A program made the translations under genes and the position numbers. A stretch of DNA of 6,992 nucleotides from JAXDBW01 sp034678405 (GTDB lineage: Bacteria > Patescibacteriota > Patescibacteriia > UBA10025 > JAHIVO01), in assembly GCA_034678405.1 (NCBI GenBank), contig JAXDBW010000056.1, positions 1 through 6,992 on the forward strand, given 5' to 3'. Under the pieces are notes generated by a model. That model saw nothing but the letters and a program-made list of their open reading frames with translations, had not been told where the DNA came from and did not search any database. Within the stretch, counting starts at the first letter, position 1, and the number at the start of each line of letters is the position of its first letter. Below are positions 1 to 5,287 of the stretch, in pieces.

Positions 1-1
1 G

Positions 2-424
2 GCTGGATTAGCGTTGTGGCGGCGTGGCGGGTACGACCGGATTGTCGTTTCCGGATTTGTGTCACCCATGATGAAAGACTGGCTGGTAGCGCGCGGCGTT
101 CTCGCCAGTCAGATTTTAGTTGAGCACCAGTCGAGCGATACATTCACTAATATTAAGTACACCATGGAGCTGCTCCATGAGGCTGGAATCGAGAAATTCA
201 CGATGACGGCGGTTTCACACTGGACGCATCTCAACCGCATCTGGCTGACATTCCGTCTGGGGTATGGTATGCGGATTACTACCCACCGCGCGCGGTACCG
301 GATACATGTGGGCACATTCATGTGGGAGTGCGCAGCATTTGTTTACCATTGCCTCGATCGCCGTGGTACCGGCTGGCTGGCGCGGAGCAATAGAGCGCGA
401 CGGAACCGATTGACTAAAGGATAG
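2..424 (+). CDS. YdcF/SanA-like DUF218 family protein, 5' end missing
   Basis: This is the C-terminal part of a DUF218 (YdcF/SanA/ElyC) protein. The family is linked to envelope functions in other bacteria, but its reaction is poorly defined. The frame is open from base 2, reading AGLALWRRGGYDRIVVSG, so the start lies outside the window and the TTG at 14 is not a start. The visible family hallmarks are the strand YDRIVVSG, then LVARGVLASQILVE, the QSSDTFTNIKYTMELL segment (family pattern E-x-S-x-x-T-x-x-N) and a SHWTHLNRIWLTFR stretch matching the usual S-x-x-H-x-x-R region. The end is basic (SNRARRNRLTKG). No membrane segment is visible in the part present. It runs towards the oxidoreductase gene on the other strand, and a shared terminator lies between them. 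Family assignment is from motif recognition only. Confidence 0.75.
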   Translation, partial: AGLALWRRGGYDRIVVSGFVSPMMKDWLVARGVLASQILVEHQSSDTFTNIKYTMELLHEAGIEKFTMTAVSHWTHLNRIWLTFRLGYGMRITTHRARYRIHVGTFMWECAAFVYHCLDRRGTGWLARSNRARRNRLTKG

Positions 425-430
425 TTAGGA

Positions 431-469
431 AACCAAAAACCGCCTCAGGATATGAGGCGGTTTTGGGTT
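431..469. terminator. bidirectional rho-independent terminator
   Basis: Arms 436-446 (AAAACCGCCTC) and 454-464 pair perfectly over 11 bp around a 7-nt loop. Four more pairs (431-434 with 466-469) follow after one mismatch. The plus strand then runs into TTGGTTTTTT at 468-476, and the minus strand has a T-rich tail, TTTTTGG. It sits between the ends of two converging genes, so it probably stops both. Confidence 0.88.
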
Positions 470-475
470 GGTTTT

Positions 476-1198
476 TTAGTAGCCGGTGAATTTCTCGATC
501 ACGATTTGTTTTTCTGGGAGGCCGATCTCCTTCAGCATGGCCACCATCGCCTCCACCATACCGGGCGGGCCGACAATCATGTATAGCGGCTTTGTGTAGT
601 CCTTAATCTCTTTTTTAATCATATCAGCGGTGATCAGGCCGGTCGTCCCTTTCCACTCGTGCTCCAGATGTTCGAGGTCGGTCATGGTCGGGAGGTAGCG
701 GAGCTCATCGTATTGTTTATCTAGCTCCTCAAGTTCAGGTAAATATGATGAATTAATAATACAACTATTGCAGTATATGAGTGTGAGGTTGCGTTTTGCC
801 TCTGTATCCGCGCAGTATTTAATCATGCTGAGGAATGGCGTGATGCCGATACCTCCGGCGAGGAAGACCAGAGGCACCGATTCATCCTCCGGCATGACAA
901 ACTGACCAAAGGGACCCATCATGGAAATTTCTTCGCCGGGCTGGAGTTTGTCGATGCGTTGTTTGAAAGCCGATGTGCCCATCCGCATGCCAAAGGCCAC
1001 ATACTCATCTGTCGGAGAGGAGGCGATGGACATGCTACGGCGGTTGCCTTTTGGCACCTTCGGATCCAGGTCCGGCAGGATCAGCGTCATAAATTGCCCC
1101 GGCTTGAAATCAAACCCTTTCGGCTTGGCAAACTTAAATTCGCACGTCTCACGGGCGATCTCGCGTTTCTCGATGAGGGTGGCGGGGAATTCGGGCAT
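476..1198 (-). CDS. FAD/NAD(P)-binding oxidoreductase, ferredoxin-NADP+ reductase superfamily
   Basis: A 240-residue flavoenzyme of the ferredoxin reductase-like superfamily that moves electrons between NAD(P)H and a carrier not encoded here. It has an N-terminal FAD-binding barrel (about 1-100) and a C-terminal NAD(P)-binding domain (about 105-240). The FAD motif is RRSMSIASSP at 53-62. The usual RxYS signature reads RSMS, so the tyrosine that normally stacks on the flavin is methionine. GPFG is at 95-98, the dinucleotide loop LAGGIGITP at 113-121, VGPPGM at 209-214 and the C-terminal EKFTGY at 235-240. No iron-sulfur cluster cysteines are present, so it has no fused ferredoxin. The ATG lies 2 bp after the stop of the dehydrogenase gene without a good Shine-Dalgarno sequence, suggesting translational coupling in one operon. 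The electron acceptor cannot be read from the sequence. Confidence 0.9.
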   Translation of the reverse strand: MPEFPATLIEKREIARETCEFKFAKPKGFDFKPGQFMTLILPDLDPKVPKGNRRSMSIASSPTDEYVAFGMRMGTSAFKQRIDKLQPGEEISMMGPFGQFVMPEDESVPLVFLAGGIGITPFLSMIKYCADTEAKRNLTLIYCNSCIINSSYLPELEELDKQYDELRYLPTMTDLEHLEHEWKGTTGLITADMIKKEIKDYTKPLYMIVGPPGMVEAMVAMLKEIGLPEKQIVIEKFTGY

Positions 1199-1200
1199 AG

Positions 1201-2289
1201 TTAGAAGGTAATAATAGTTTTTATGCGGTGCTGCGAGTATACATTTGCTTCAGCAAATGCCCGAGCCCCATGTTTTATAGTATAGCGATGTGTGATCAAA
1301 CTCTTCAGGTCTACCTTCTTCCGGGCGACGAGATCAATCGAATCCGGGAAGGAAAAGGCACAGGTCCATGAGCCAAATACATTGAGTTCTTTCTTGACTA
1401 TATTCATCATATTAATTTTTGCGGGAGATGAAAAGACCCCCAGGAGATAGACTGACCCATCCCGGCGCGTAATCTCAAAGGCCATTTCCGCGGTCTGCTC
1501 GATCCCCACTACCTCGTAGACAATATCAAAACCATCAGGTGAGTTAATCTCTTTCATCCGTTTTTTGAGCGACTCGGTTTTGCTATTGATGATATGATGT
1601 GCCCAGCCCATTTTTTTCGCGAAGCGGAGCGAGTCATCACGAATATCGATACCGGTCACCAGCGCGCCACCAGCGGAGAGCACCTGGTCGAGGAGGAGGC
1701 CGATCGGCCCCTGTCCGATGATGGCGATGCGCTTATTCAGGAGGTACCCTGATTCGCGTGCCGCATAGACAGCGATTGAGAGTGGCTCGATCAGGGCAGC
1801 TTCGTCGTAGGTCATAGAGTTTGTGATGGCATAGACGAGGTCCGCCGGGACACTGACGTATTCGCCGAGGGCGCCGGGACGTTGTACCCCGATAATTTCC
1901 CGATGACCGCAGAGATTTGGTTTGCCCGCTTTGCAGTAGTCACACTTTCCGCAGGTGACGACATGTTCAGCCACGACACGATCACCGACTTTGACGTTCT
2001 GTACTTGTTTGCCGGTTTTCACGATGATGCCTGAGAATTCATGACCGGGGATGGTGCCCGCGGGTACGTTCATACCCCCTCTATATATATGGAGGTCGGT
2101 GCCACAGATACCCACTGACTTGATTTGCATCAGTACCTCATGATCACCCATCGCTGGGATAGGGATGTCGGTGCGATATTCGAGCTGTTCTGGCCCCTGG
2201 AATACGAGGGCACGCATGGTCGAGGGGATTTTTTTGGCGGACATCACATTGATATTATCTATATTCTCTTCGCATTGTAACACAGGCAT
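1201..2289 (-). CDS. zinc-dependent medium-chain alcohol dehydrogenase (sorbitol/threonine dehydrogenase-like)
   Basis: An NAD(P)-dependent oxidation of a secondary alcohol or polyol is likely. Numbering is from the ATG at 2289 (362 residues). Catalytic zinc ligands are C62 (GICGTD), H83-E84 (PGHEFSG) and E168 (IEPL). The structural zinc cysteines are 113, 116, 119 and 127 (CGKCDYCKAGKPNLC). The Rossmann loop is GQGPIG at 192-197, with D215 after the second strand favouring NAD over NADP. The open frame continues to 2400, but those residues are the translated tRNA-Leu gene and are not protein. The start is uncertain. ATG 2289 has an AGGA 8 nt upstream, while ATG 2244 (347 residues) and ATG 2217 (338 residues, MRALVFQGPE, where family similarity begins) lack one. 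It lies 30 nt downstream of the tRNA and 2 bp ahead of the flavoenzyme gene. The substrate is not predictable. Confidence 0.9.
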   Translation of the reverse strand: MPVLQCEENIDNINVMSAKKIPSTMRALVFQGPEQLEYRTDIPIPAMGDHEVLMQIKSVGICGTDLHIYRGGMNVPAGTIPGHEFSGIIVKTGKQVQNVKVGDRVVAEHVVTCGKCDYCKAGKPNLCGHREIIGVQRPGALGEYVSVPADLVYAITNSMTYDEAALIEPLSIAVYAARESGYLLNKRIAIIGQGPIGLLLDQVLSAGGALVTGIDIRDDSLRFAKKMGWAHHIINSKTESLKKRMKEINSPDGFDIVYEVVGIEQTAEMAFEITRRDGSVYLLGVFSSPAKINMMNIVKKELNVFGSWTCAFSFPDSIDLVARKKVDLKSLITHRYTIKHGARAFAEANVYSQHRIKTIITF

Positions 2290-2319
2290 CAGATACGTCC
2301 TATCCGTGCATTTGTGTTT

Positions 2320-2406
2320 TGGTGCCGAGGAGAGGACTCGAACCTCCAACCCCTTGCGGGGACTAGCTCCTAAGGCTAGCGCGTATACCAATTCCGCCAC
2401 CTCGGC
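2320..2406 (-). tRNA. tRNA-Leu (anticodon UAG), CCA encoded
   Basis: A complete class II tRNA. The 7-bp acceptor stem GCCGAGG/CCTCGGC is perfect. It has a D-arm beginning GCGGAATTGGTA, anticodon stem CTAGC/GCTAG around loop CTTAGGA (anticodon TAG at 2372-2370), a long variable arm with a CCCC/GGGG stem, a T-arm with the TTCGAGT loop and discriminator A at 2323. CCA is encoded at 2322-2320. It reads CUN leucine codons. Its 5' end lies 5 nt past the stop codon of the GIY-YIG gene, so it is probably cut from a longer transcript by RNase P. Confidence 0.97.
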
Positions 2407-2411
2407 ATAGG

Positions 2412-2669
2412 TTATTTTATTTTTTTCAATGTTGACCGGAGCATCAATTTAATCGTACTCTTGCCTTTGCTTGTTTTAAAGTAGTGTTCTCTGCGCTCGG
2501 CATCTTCCTGGCTAACAAAAGTTTCACAAAAGATGAGTGTAACGGGTAGCCTATTTTTAGTAAAGGGGCTTTTACCTTGCTTGTGTTCTTGTAGTCGACG
2601 ACGAATATCTCTCGAGACGCCTACGTATAATTGTTTATTTGATAGCAGGAGAATATATACTGAATACAT
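2412..2669 (-). CDS. single-domain GIY-YIG nuclease-like protein (UPF0213/COG2827 type)
   Basis: An 85-residue protein made of one GIY-YIG domain and nothing else. The GIY-equivalent is VYI at 4-6, and the YIG-equivalent is YVG at 15-17. The arginine-rich helix DIRRRLQEH follows, then TKNRLPVTLIFCETF, and finally the conserved glutamate region EDAERREHYFKTSKGKST. This matches the free-standing UPF0213 family, which is very common in Patescibacteria. Its cellular role is unproven, although the fold is that of UvrC and homing nucleases. The ATG at 2669 is the first start after an in-frame TAG in the tRNA-like fragment. It has no Shine-Dalgarno sequence and lies only 6 nt beyond that fragment. 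The gene is visibly richer in A+T than its neighbours, which fits acquisition. Whether it is a DNA nuclease in vivo is unknown. Confidence 0.88.
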   Translation of the reverse strand: MYSVYILLLSNKQLYVGVSRDIRRRLQEHKQGKSPFTKNRLPVTLIFCETFVSQEDAERREHYFKTSKGKSTIKLMLRSTLKKIK

Positions 2670-2686
2670 ATATTTGCGTGTCTACC

Positions 2687-2712
2687 ACCATGCACCACAG
2701 AGGGTGCATGGT
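2687..2712 (-). repeat. perfect hairpin B in the tRNA-like fragment
   Basis: Arms 2687-2696 (ACCATGCACC on the plus strand) and 2703-2712 pair over 10 bp around the 6-nt loop 2697-2702. It is adjacent to hairpin A with one base between them. No T-tract follows on either strand, so it is not a standard terminator. Confidence 0.85.
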
Positions 2713-2713
2713 C

Positions 2714-2738
2714 GCCCTGAACCCACATGGTTCAGGGC
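2714..2738 (-). repeat. perfect hairpin A in the tRNA-like fragment
   Basis: Arms 2714-2723 (GCCCTGAACC on the plus strand) and 2729-2738 pair over 10 bp around the 5-nt loop 2724-2728. Its outer end abuts the tRNA-like GCGGAATT at the position where a D-loop would begin. Confidence 0.85.
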
Positions 2739-2773
2739 AATTCCGCCACTCCAGCATGTGCATAATTCTACCT

Positions 2774-2801
2774 ATTATATATAGATGCAGCAAACTGACA
2801 A
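2774..2801 (-). promoter_or_regulatory. sigma70-type promoter for the tRNA-like/GIY-YIG/tRNA-Leu transcript
   Basis: On the minus strand, -35 TTGTCA (2801-2796), a 16-bp spacer and -10 TATAAT (2779-2774) make a near-consensus promoter. The predicted start is near 2767, about 12 nt before the tRNA-like fragment, a spacing typical of tRNA genes. A loose dyad (CTGAC at 2795-2799, GTCAG at 2815-2819) overlaps the -35 box. Confidence 0.72.
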
Positions 2802-2834
2802 GGGTCGTTTGACGGTCAGCGAGGCGAATAGTAA

Positions 2835-2850
2835 GATGAAGGACTTCATC
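2835..2850. promoter_or_regulatory. 16-bp palindrome, possible operator
   Basis: GATGAAG at 2835-2841 and CTTCATC at 2844-2850 are exact inverted half-sites 2 bp apart. The site lies between the divergent promoters and abuts the -35 region of the PRPP synthetase promoter, a suitable place for a dimeric regulator. No regulator gene is visible in the window. Confidence 0.4.
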
Positions 2851-2870
2851 GTGCAAACTACATAGCCCTT

Positions 2871-2879
2871 TGATACAAT
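2871..2879 (+). promoter_or_regulatory. extended -10 promoter of the PRPP synthetase gene
   Basis: TGA followed by TACAAT at 2874-2879 forms an extended -10 element with no convincing -35 box. The expected start near 2886 leaves a leader of about 14 nt, enough to contain the GGAGG at 2890-2894 ahead of the ATG at 2900. Confidence 0.5.
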
Positions 2880-2899
2880 AACCCTATATGGAGGAACCA

Positions 2900-3916
2900 A
2901 TGTATCCACATCCACTGAAGGTGATTGTCGGGCCAGCGTGTACCGATACAATCAGCGACGGGATTGTCCGCAGCATCTCACGATTGACTGAATCAGAATT
3001 CAAGCTGATTCAGATCAAGAAGGACGACTTTGCTGACGGGGAATACCGGACGCAGATCCAGGAAAACGTACGCGACTCTGACGTGTACATTGTCCAGTCT
3101 ACCAATGCGCCCGAGGAGAACTATGGAGTGCTCTGCCAGCTGCTGCAGGCAGCTGCTATGGCGACAGCCGAACGGGTCACTGCCGTGATGCCCTATATGG
3201 GCGGTCTACGTCAGGATCGCAAGGATCGACCGCGGGTACCCATCACTGCTAAACTGCGAGCCCAGCAGATCGAAAAGGCGATGGTCGCGTGTGGCAAGCG
3301 GCACGTGATGATACTGCATCCGCATTTCAAGCAGGTCCAGGGATTCTTCGAGATTCCCTCGGATATTCTGTATCCCACGGTACTGTTTGTTCAGGAGGCA
3401 AACCGGATCACCGGCGGTGACTTCAGCAATGTCGTGCCGCTCGGGCCTGATGTCGGATCGGCGGAAATAGCCGAGCATTACCGAAAGCAGTTTAACACCA
3501 TGTCGTACGCAATCGGCGATAAGCGCCGGATTGGTAGTGACAAAGTGCGGGTGCACGGTATCCTCGGTGACGTTCGGGACAAAACCGCCATTGTGTTTGA
3601 TGATCTGGTCGATACCGCCGGCTCGTTGAAGGAAGTTGTCCAAAAAGCAACAGAGCTCGGCGCCAAAGAAGTGATCGCCATGATTACCCATGGCGTCCTG
3701 GCGGGACCGGCTATCGAGCGTGTTCGCGAGTCGGGTGTTACCCAGCTCTACATCACTGACTCGATTATGCATCCGGCGGGCTATCTGCCTGACGACCTGA
3801 TCACTGTCCTCGGCACCGGCGAACTGATTGGTGAAGCCATCTGGCGCAATAATACCGGCCGCTCTATCAGCGCGATCGACGGCATGTTCGGCACCAAGAA
3901 TGGCGACCGCAGCTAA
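2900..3916 (+). CDS. prs: ribose-phosphate pyrophosphokinase (PRPP synthetase), class I type
   Basis: A cytosolic enzyme making PRPP from ribose 5-phosphate and ATP for purine, pyrimidine, NAD, histidine and tryptophan synthesis. Numbering is from the ATG at 2900 (338 residues; the family is usually 310-330). The N-terminal FADGE is at 44-48, PYMGGLRQDRK at 98-108 (canonical PYFGYARQDRK), the catalytic histidine region LHPHFKQVQGFF at 139-150, PDVGSAE at 183-189, the flexible-loop DKRR at 207-210 and the PRPP loop VFDDLVDTAGSL at 232-243. The histidine motif has two extra residues compared with canonical LHAxQIQGFF. An in-frame ATG at 2888 would add four residues, but its codons are the Shine-Dalgarno sequence GGAGG (2890-2894), which lies 5 nt before ATG 2900, so the later start is preferred. 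It is a single-gene unit ended by a strong terminator. Confidence 0.95.
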   Translation: MYPHPLKVIVGPACTDTISDGIVRSISRLTESEFKLIQIKKDDFADGEYRTQIQENVRDSDVYIVQSTNAPEENYGVLCQLLQAAAMATAERVTAVMPYMGGLRQDRKDRPRVPITAKLRAQQIEKAMVACGKRHVMILHPHFKQVQGFFEIPSDILYPTVLFVQEANRITGGDFSNVVPLGPDVGSAEIAEHYRKQFNTMSYAIGDKRRIGSDKVRVHGILGDVRDKTAIVFDDLVDTAGSLKEVVQKATELGAKEVIAMITHGVLAGPAIERVRESGVTQLYITDSIMHPAGYLPDDLITVLGTGELIGEAIWRNNTGRSISAIDGMFGTKNGDRS

Positions 3917-3936
3917 TAATGATGTCACAGTCAGAC

Positions 3937-3969
3937 CGCACGGACAGTATCCTGTCCGTGCGTTTTTTT
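3937..3969 (+). terminator. rho-independent terminator after the PRPP synthetase gene
   Basis: Arms 3937-3947 (CGCACGGACAG) and 3952-3962 pair perfectly over 11 bp around the tetraloop TATC, followed at once by seven T residues (3963-3969). It lies 20 bp after the stop codon. The minus strand has no T-tract beyond the stem, so it acts in one direction. Confidence 0.95.
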
Positions 3970-3980
3970 AATATTTGGTT

Positions 3981-4008
3981 TATTCTTTCTTCCCCCCCCT
4001 TCAGAATA
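3981..4008. repeat. C8 tract inside a mirror repeat and a weak inverted repeat
   Basis: Positions 3989-4002 (CTTC, then eight C in total, then TTC) form a mirror-symmetrical homopyrimidine tract. It is flanked by TATTCT (3981-3986) and AGAATA (4003-4008), which can pair. It lies in the space between two converging genes. No gene is visible in 3970-4063. Confidence 0.4.
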
Positions 4009-4063
4009 GAAGCAGTTGGCATTTTCAAAAAGGACCCCATGACACACGGACTCCCATGCGACC

Positions 4064-5242
4064 TCAGTCCATCACGTATACTTTCATTGGTGAAAAGCCA
4101 TTGAAATTGACCGAGCAGTATGAGGCGGTATAGGCACCAGTAGATAAGATATACACCCGATCACCCTCTGTGATATCGGTTGGTAGTTTGTATTTATATT
4201 TTTCGTACAGCGTATCCATCGAGTCGCAGGAGGGGCCGGCCAAGACAACTTCCTTAGTCGTCGTTTCTGTAGGGCCATCCACAAAGATCGGATACTTGAT
4301 TGATTCGTCTATTGTCTCGATGAGACCATTAAATTTACCTGCATCGAGATAGACCCAGGTGAGGTCCGCGGTGGATGATTTTTTCGAGATCATCACTATT
4401 TCGGTGACGAGTACCCCAGCGTCGGCAGTGATGCTGCGACCCGGCTCGATAAATATTTCCGGCATATGATCTCCGAAGTCTTCCTCGAGGAAGCGGGTTA
4501 TTTCTTTTGCGTATACGTGGAGTGGTTGGGTTGGTTTGAGATAGTTGGCGGGGAGTCCACCTCCCAGGTTTATCATTTTGAGTCGTACGCCATTTTCACT
4601 GAGAGATTCAAAGAGATATTTTGTCTGGGCGATGGCGCTGTCCCACTGCCCAATATCGCGCTGCTGTGACCCGACATGGAACGAGAGGCCATAGGGGACG
4701 AGCCCCAATTTCTTTGCCCGGAGCGCAACCTGGAAGATGAAGTCCGGGTGGGCGCCAAACTTCCTAGTGAGTGGCCAGTCAGCGCTACCCCCCTCAGAGA
4801 GGATCCGCAAGAATACTTTGCTGCCGGGCGCTTGTCGGGCGATTTTTTCTATATCGGACATGGAGTCAGAGGCAAACAGCCGAACGCCTTTGCGATAGGC
4901 GTACGCAATGTCTTTTTCTTTTTTGATGGTATTGCCAAAGCTGATTTTTTCTGGTTTGACGCCGAGACTGAGCACCTGATCGATTTCGTTGGTCGAGGCC
5001 AGATCAAAACACGCCCCCCGTTTGTCCAGGAGGGTGATGACTTCATTGATCGGACATGCCTTGATGGCATAGTAGACCTTGGCGGCAGGGAAGTTTGTCT
5101 TCAGCTCATCAAATTTTTCGGCAATTTTTGAAAGGCTGATAATCAGGAATGGCGTTTCTTTCTTTGCCCCAAACTTCTTATATTTCTCAAACTCGTCGAG
5201 CGTCATGTATTGCTCGATACTTCCTCCGTTACCATTGGCCAT
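4064..5242 (-). CDS. fold-III PLP-dependent decarboxylase, ornithine-decarboxylase-like
   Basis: A 392-residue alanine-racemase-fold (type III) PLP decarboxylase, probably a homodimer. The PLP lysine is K61 in VYYAIKACP (56-64); the usual asparagine two residues after the lysine is C63. H189 is in SFHVGSQ, and the phosphate-binding glycines are in INLGGGLPANY (224-234). EPGRS is at 266-270. YLDAGKFNGL spans 298-307. The catalytic cysteine and aspartate of the eukaryotic-type ornithine decarboxylases are C339 and D340 in GPSCDSMD (336-343), and GAYT is at 369-372 with FNGF at 380-383. These favour decarboxylation of ornithine and/or lysine to polyamines over diaminopimelate, but the substrate is not certain. 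ATG 5242 lacks a good Shine-Dalgarno sequence; an in-frame ATG at 5206 (MTLDEFEKY) is the alternative. The gene stands alone with its own putative promoter. Confidence 0.9.
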   Translation of the reverse strand: MANGNGGSIEQYMTLDEFEKYKKFGAKKETPFLIISLSKIAEKFDELKTNFPAAKVYYAIKACPINEVITLLDKRGACFDLASTNEIDQVLSLGVKPEKISFGNTIKKEKDIAYAYRKGVRLFASDSMSDIEKIARQAPGSKVFLRILSEGGSADWPLTRKFGAHPDFIFQVALRAKKLGLVPYGLSFHVGSQQRDIGQWDSAIAQTKYLFESLSENGVRLKMINLGGGLPANYLKPTQPLHVYAKEITRFLEEDFGDHMPEIFIEPGRSITADAGVLVTEIVMISKKSSTADLTWVYLDAGKFNGLIETIDESIKYPIFVDGPTETTTKEVVLAGPSCDSMDTLYEKYKYKLPTDITEGDRVYILSTGAYTASYCSVNFNGFSPMKVYVMD

Positions 5243-5276
5243 TTTTGAATGATAGTAAATAAATTATCTACAGGTA

Positions 5277-5282
5277 ATTATA
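5277..5282 (-). promoter_or_regulatory. probable -10 box of the decarboxylase gene
   Basis: TATAAT on the minus strand at 5282-5277 lies 34 bp before the ATG at 5242, predicting a leader of about 28 nt. No recognisable -35 box is found at 16-18 bp, so the call rests on the -10 hexamer and position. Confidence 0.42.
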
Positions 5283-5287
5283 CAACT

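Larger units (their letters stand above)
2676..2755 (-). pseudogene. tRNA-Leu-like 5' fragment with two hairpins filling the D-loop
   Basis: Read on the minus strand, 2755-2738 gives GCTGGAG, TG, then GCGGAATTG: a 5' acceptor strand and the first half of a leucine tRNA D-arm. Twelve bases (GTGGCGGAATTG) are identical to the intact tRNA-Leu at 2320-2406. The second half of the D-arm, GGTAGACACGC, follows at 2686-2676 (9 of 11 matching). Between them are about 51 bases folding into two perfect 10-bp hairpins. No anticodon arm, T-arm or matching 3' acceptor strand (CTCCAGC) follows; the GIY-YIG start comes 6 nt later. It cannot be a normal tRNA. It may be a remnant, an insertion scar or a functional tRNA-mimic leader. 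Confidence 0.72.

Noticed and set aside
921..1211. Plus-strand frames opposite the flavoenzyme gene
   Set aside because: They overlap the FAD-binding motif on the other strand and lack any features of a gene.
2165..2410. Open frame on the plus strand antisense to the dehydrogenase gene and the tRNA
   Set aside because: It contains the translated complement of tRNA-Leu (RTRTSNPLRG), a known artefact, and the opposite strand encodes a clear enzyme.
2676..2755. The tRNA-like fragment as a complete tRNA with an intron
   Set aside because: No anticodon arm, T-arm or 3' acceptor strand CTCCAGC follows before the GIY-YIG coding sequence, and bacterial tRNA introns lie in the anticodon loop, not the D-loop.
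3206..3928. Long minus-strand frame opposite the PRPP synthetase gene
   Set aside because: The plus strand carries all PRPP synthetase motifs; the 240-codon shadow arises from its codon pattern and shows no family features.
4027..4070. Possible terminator for the decarboxylase gene on the minus strand
   Set aside because: GGACT/AGTCC (4048-4052, 4066-4070) is only 5 bp and the T5 run is about 17 nt away; competing pairings are equally weak.
4676..5131. Plus-strand frame opposite the decarboxylase gene
   Set aside because: It is antisense to the PLP lysine and glycine-loop regions, with no ribosome binding site or recognisable motif.
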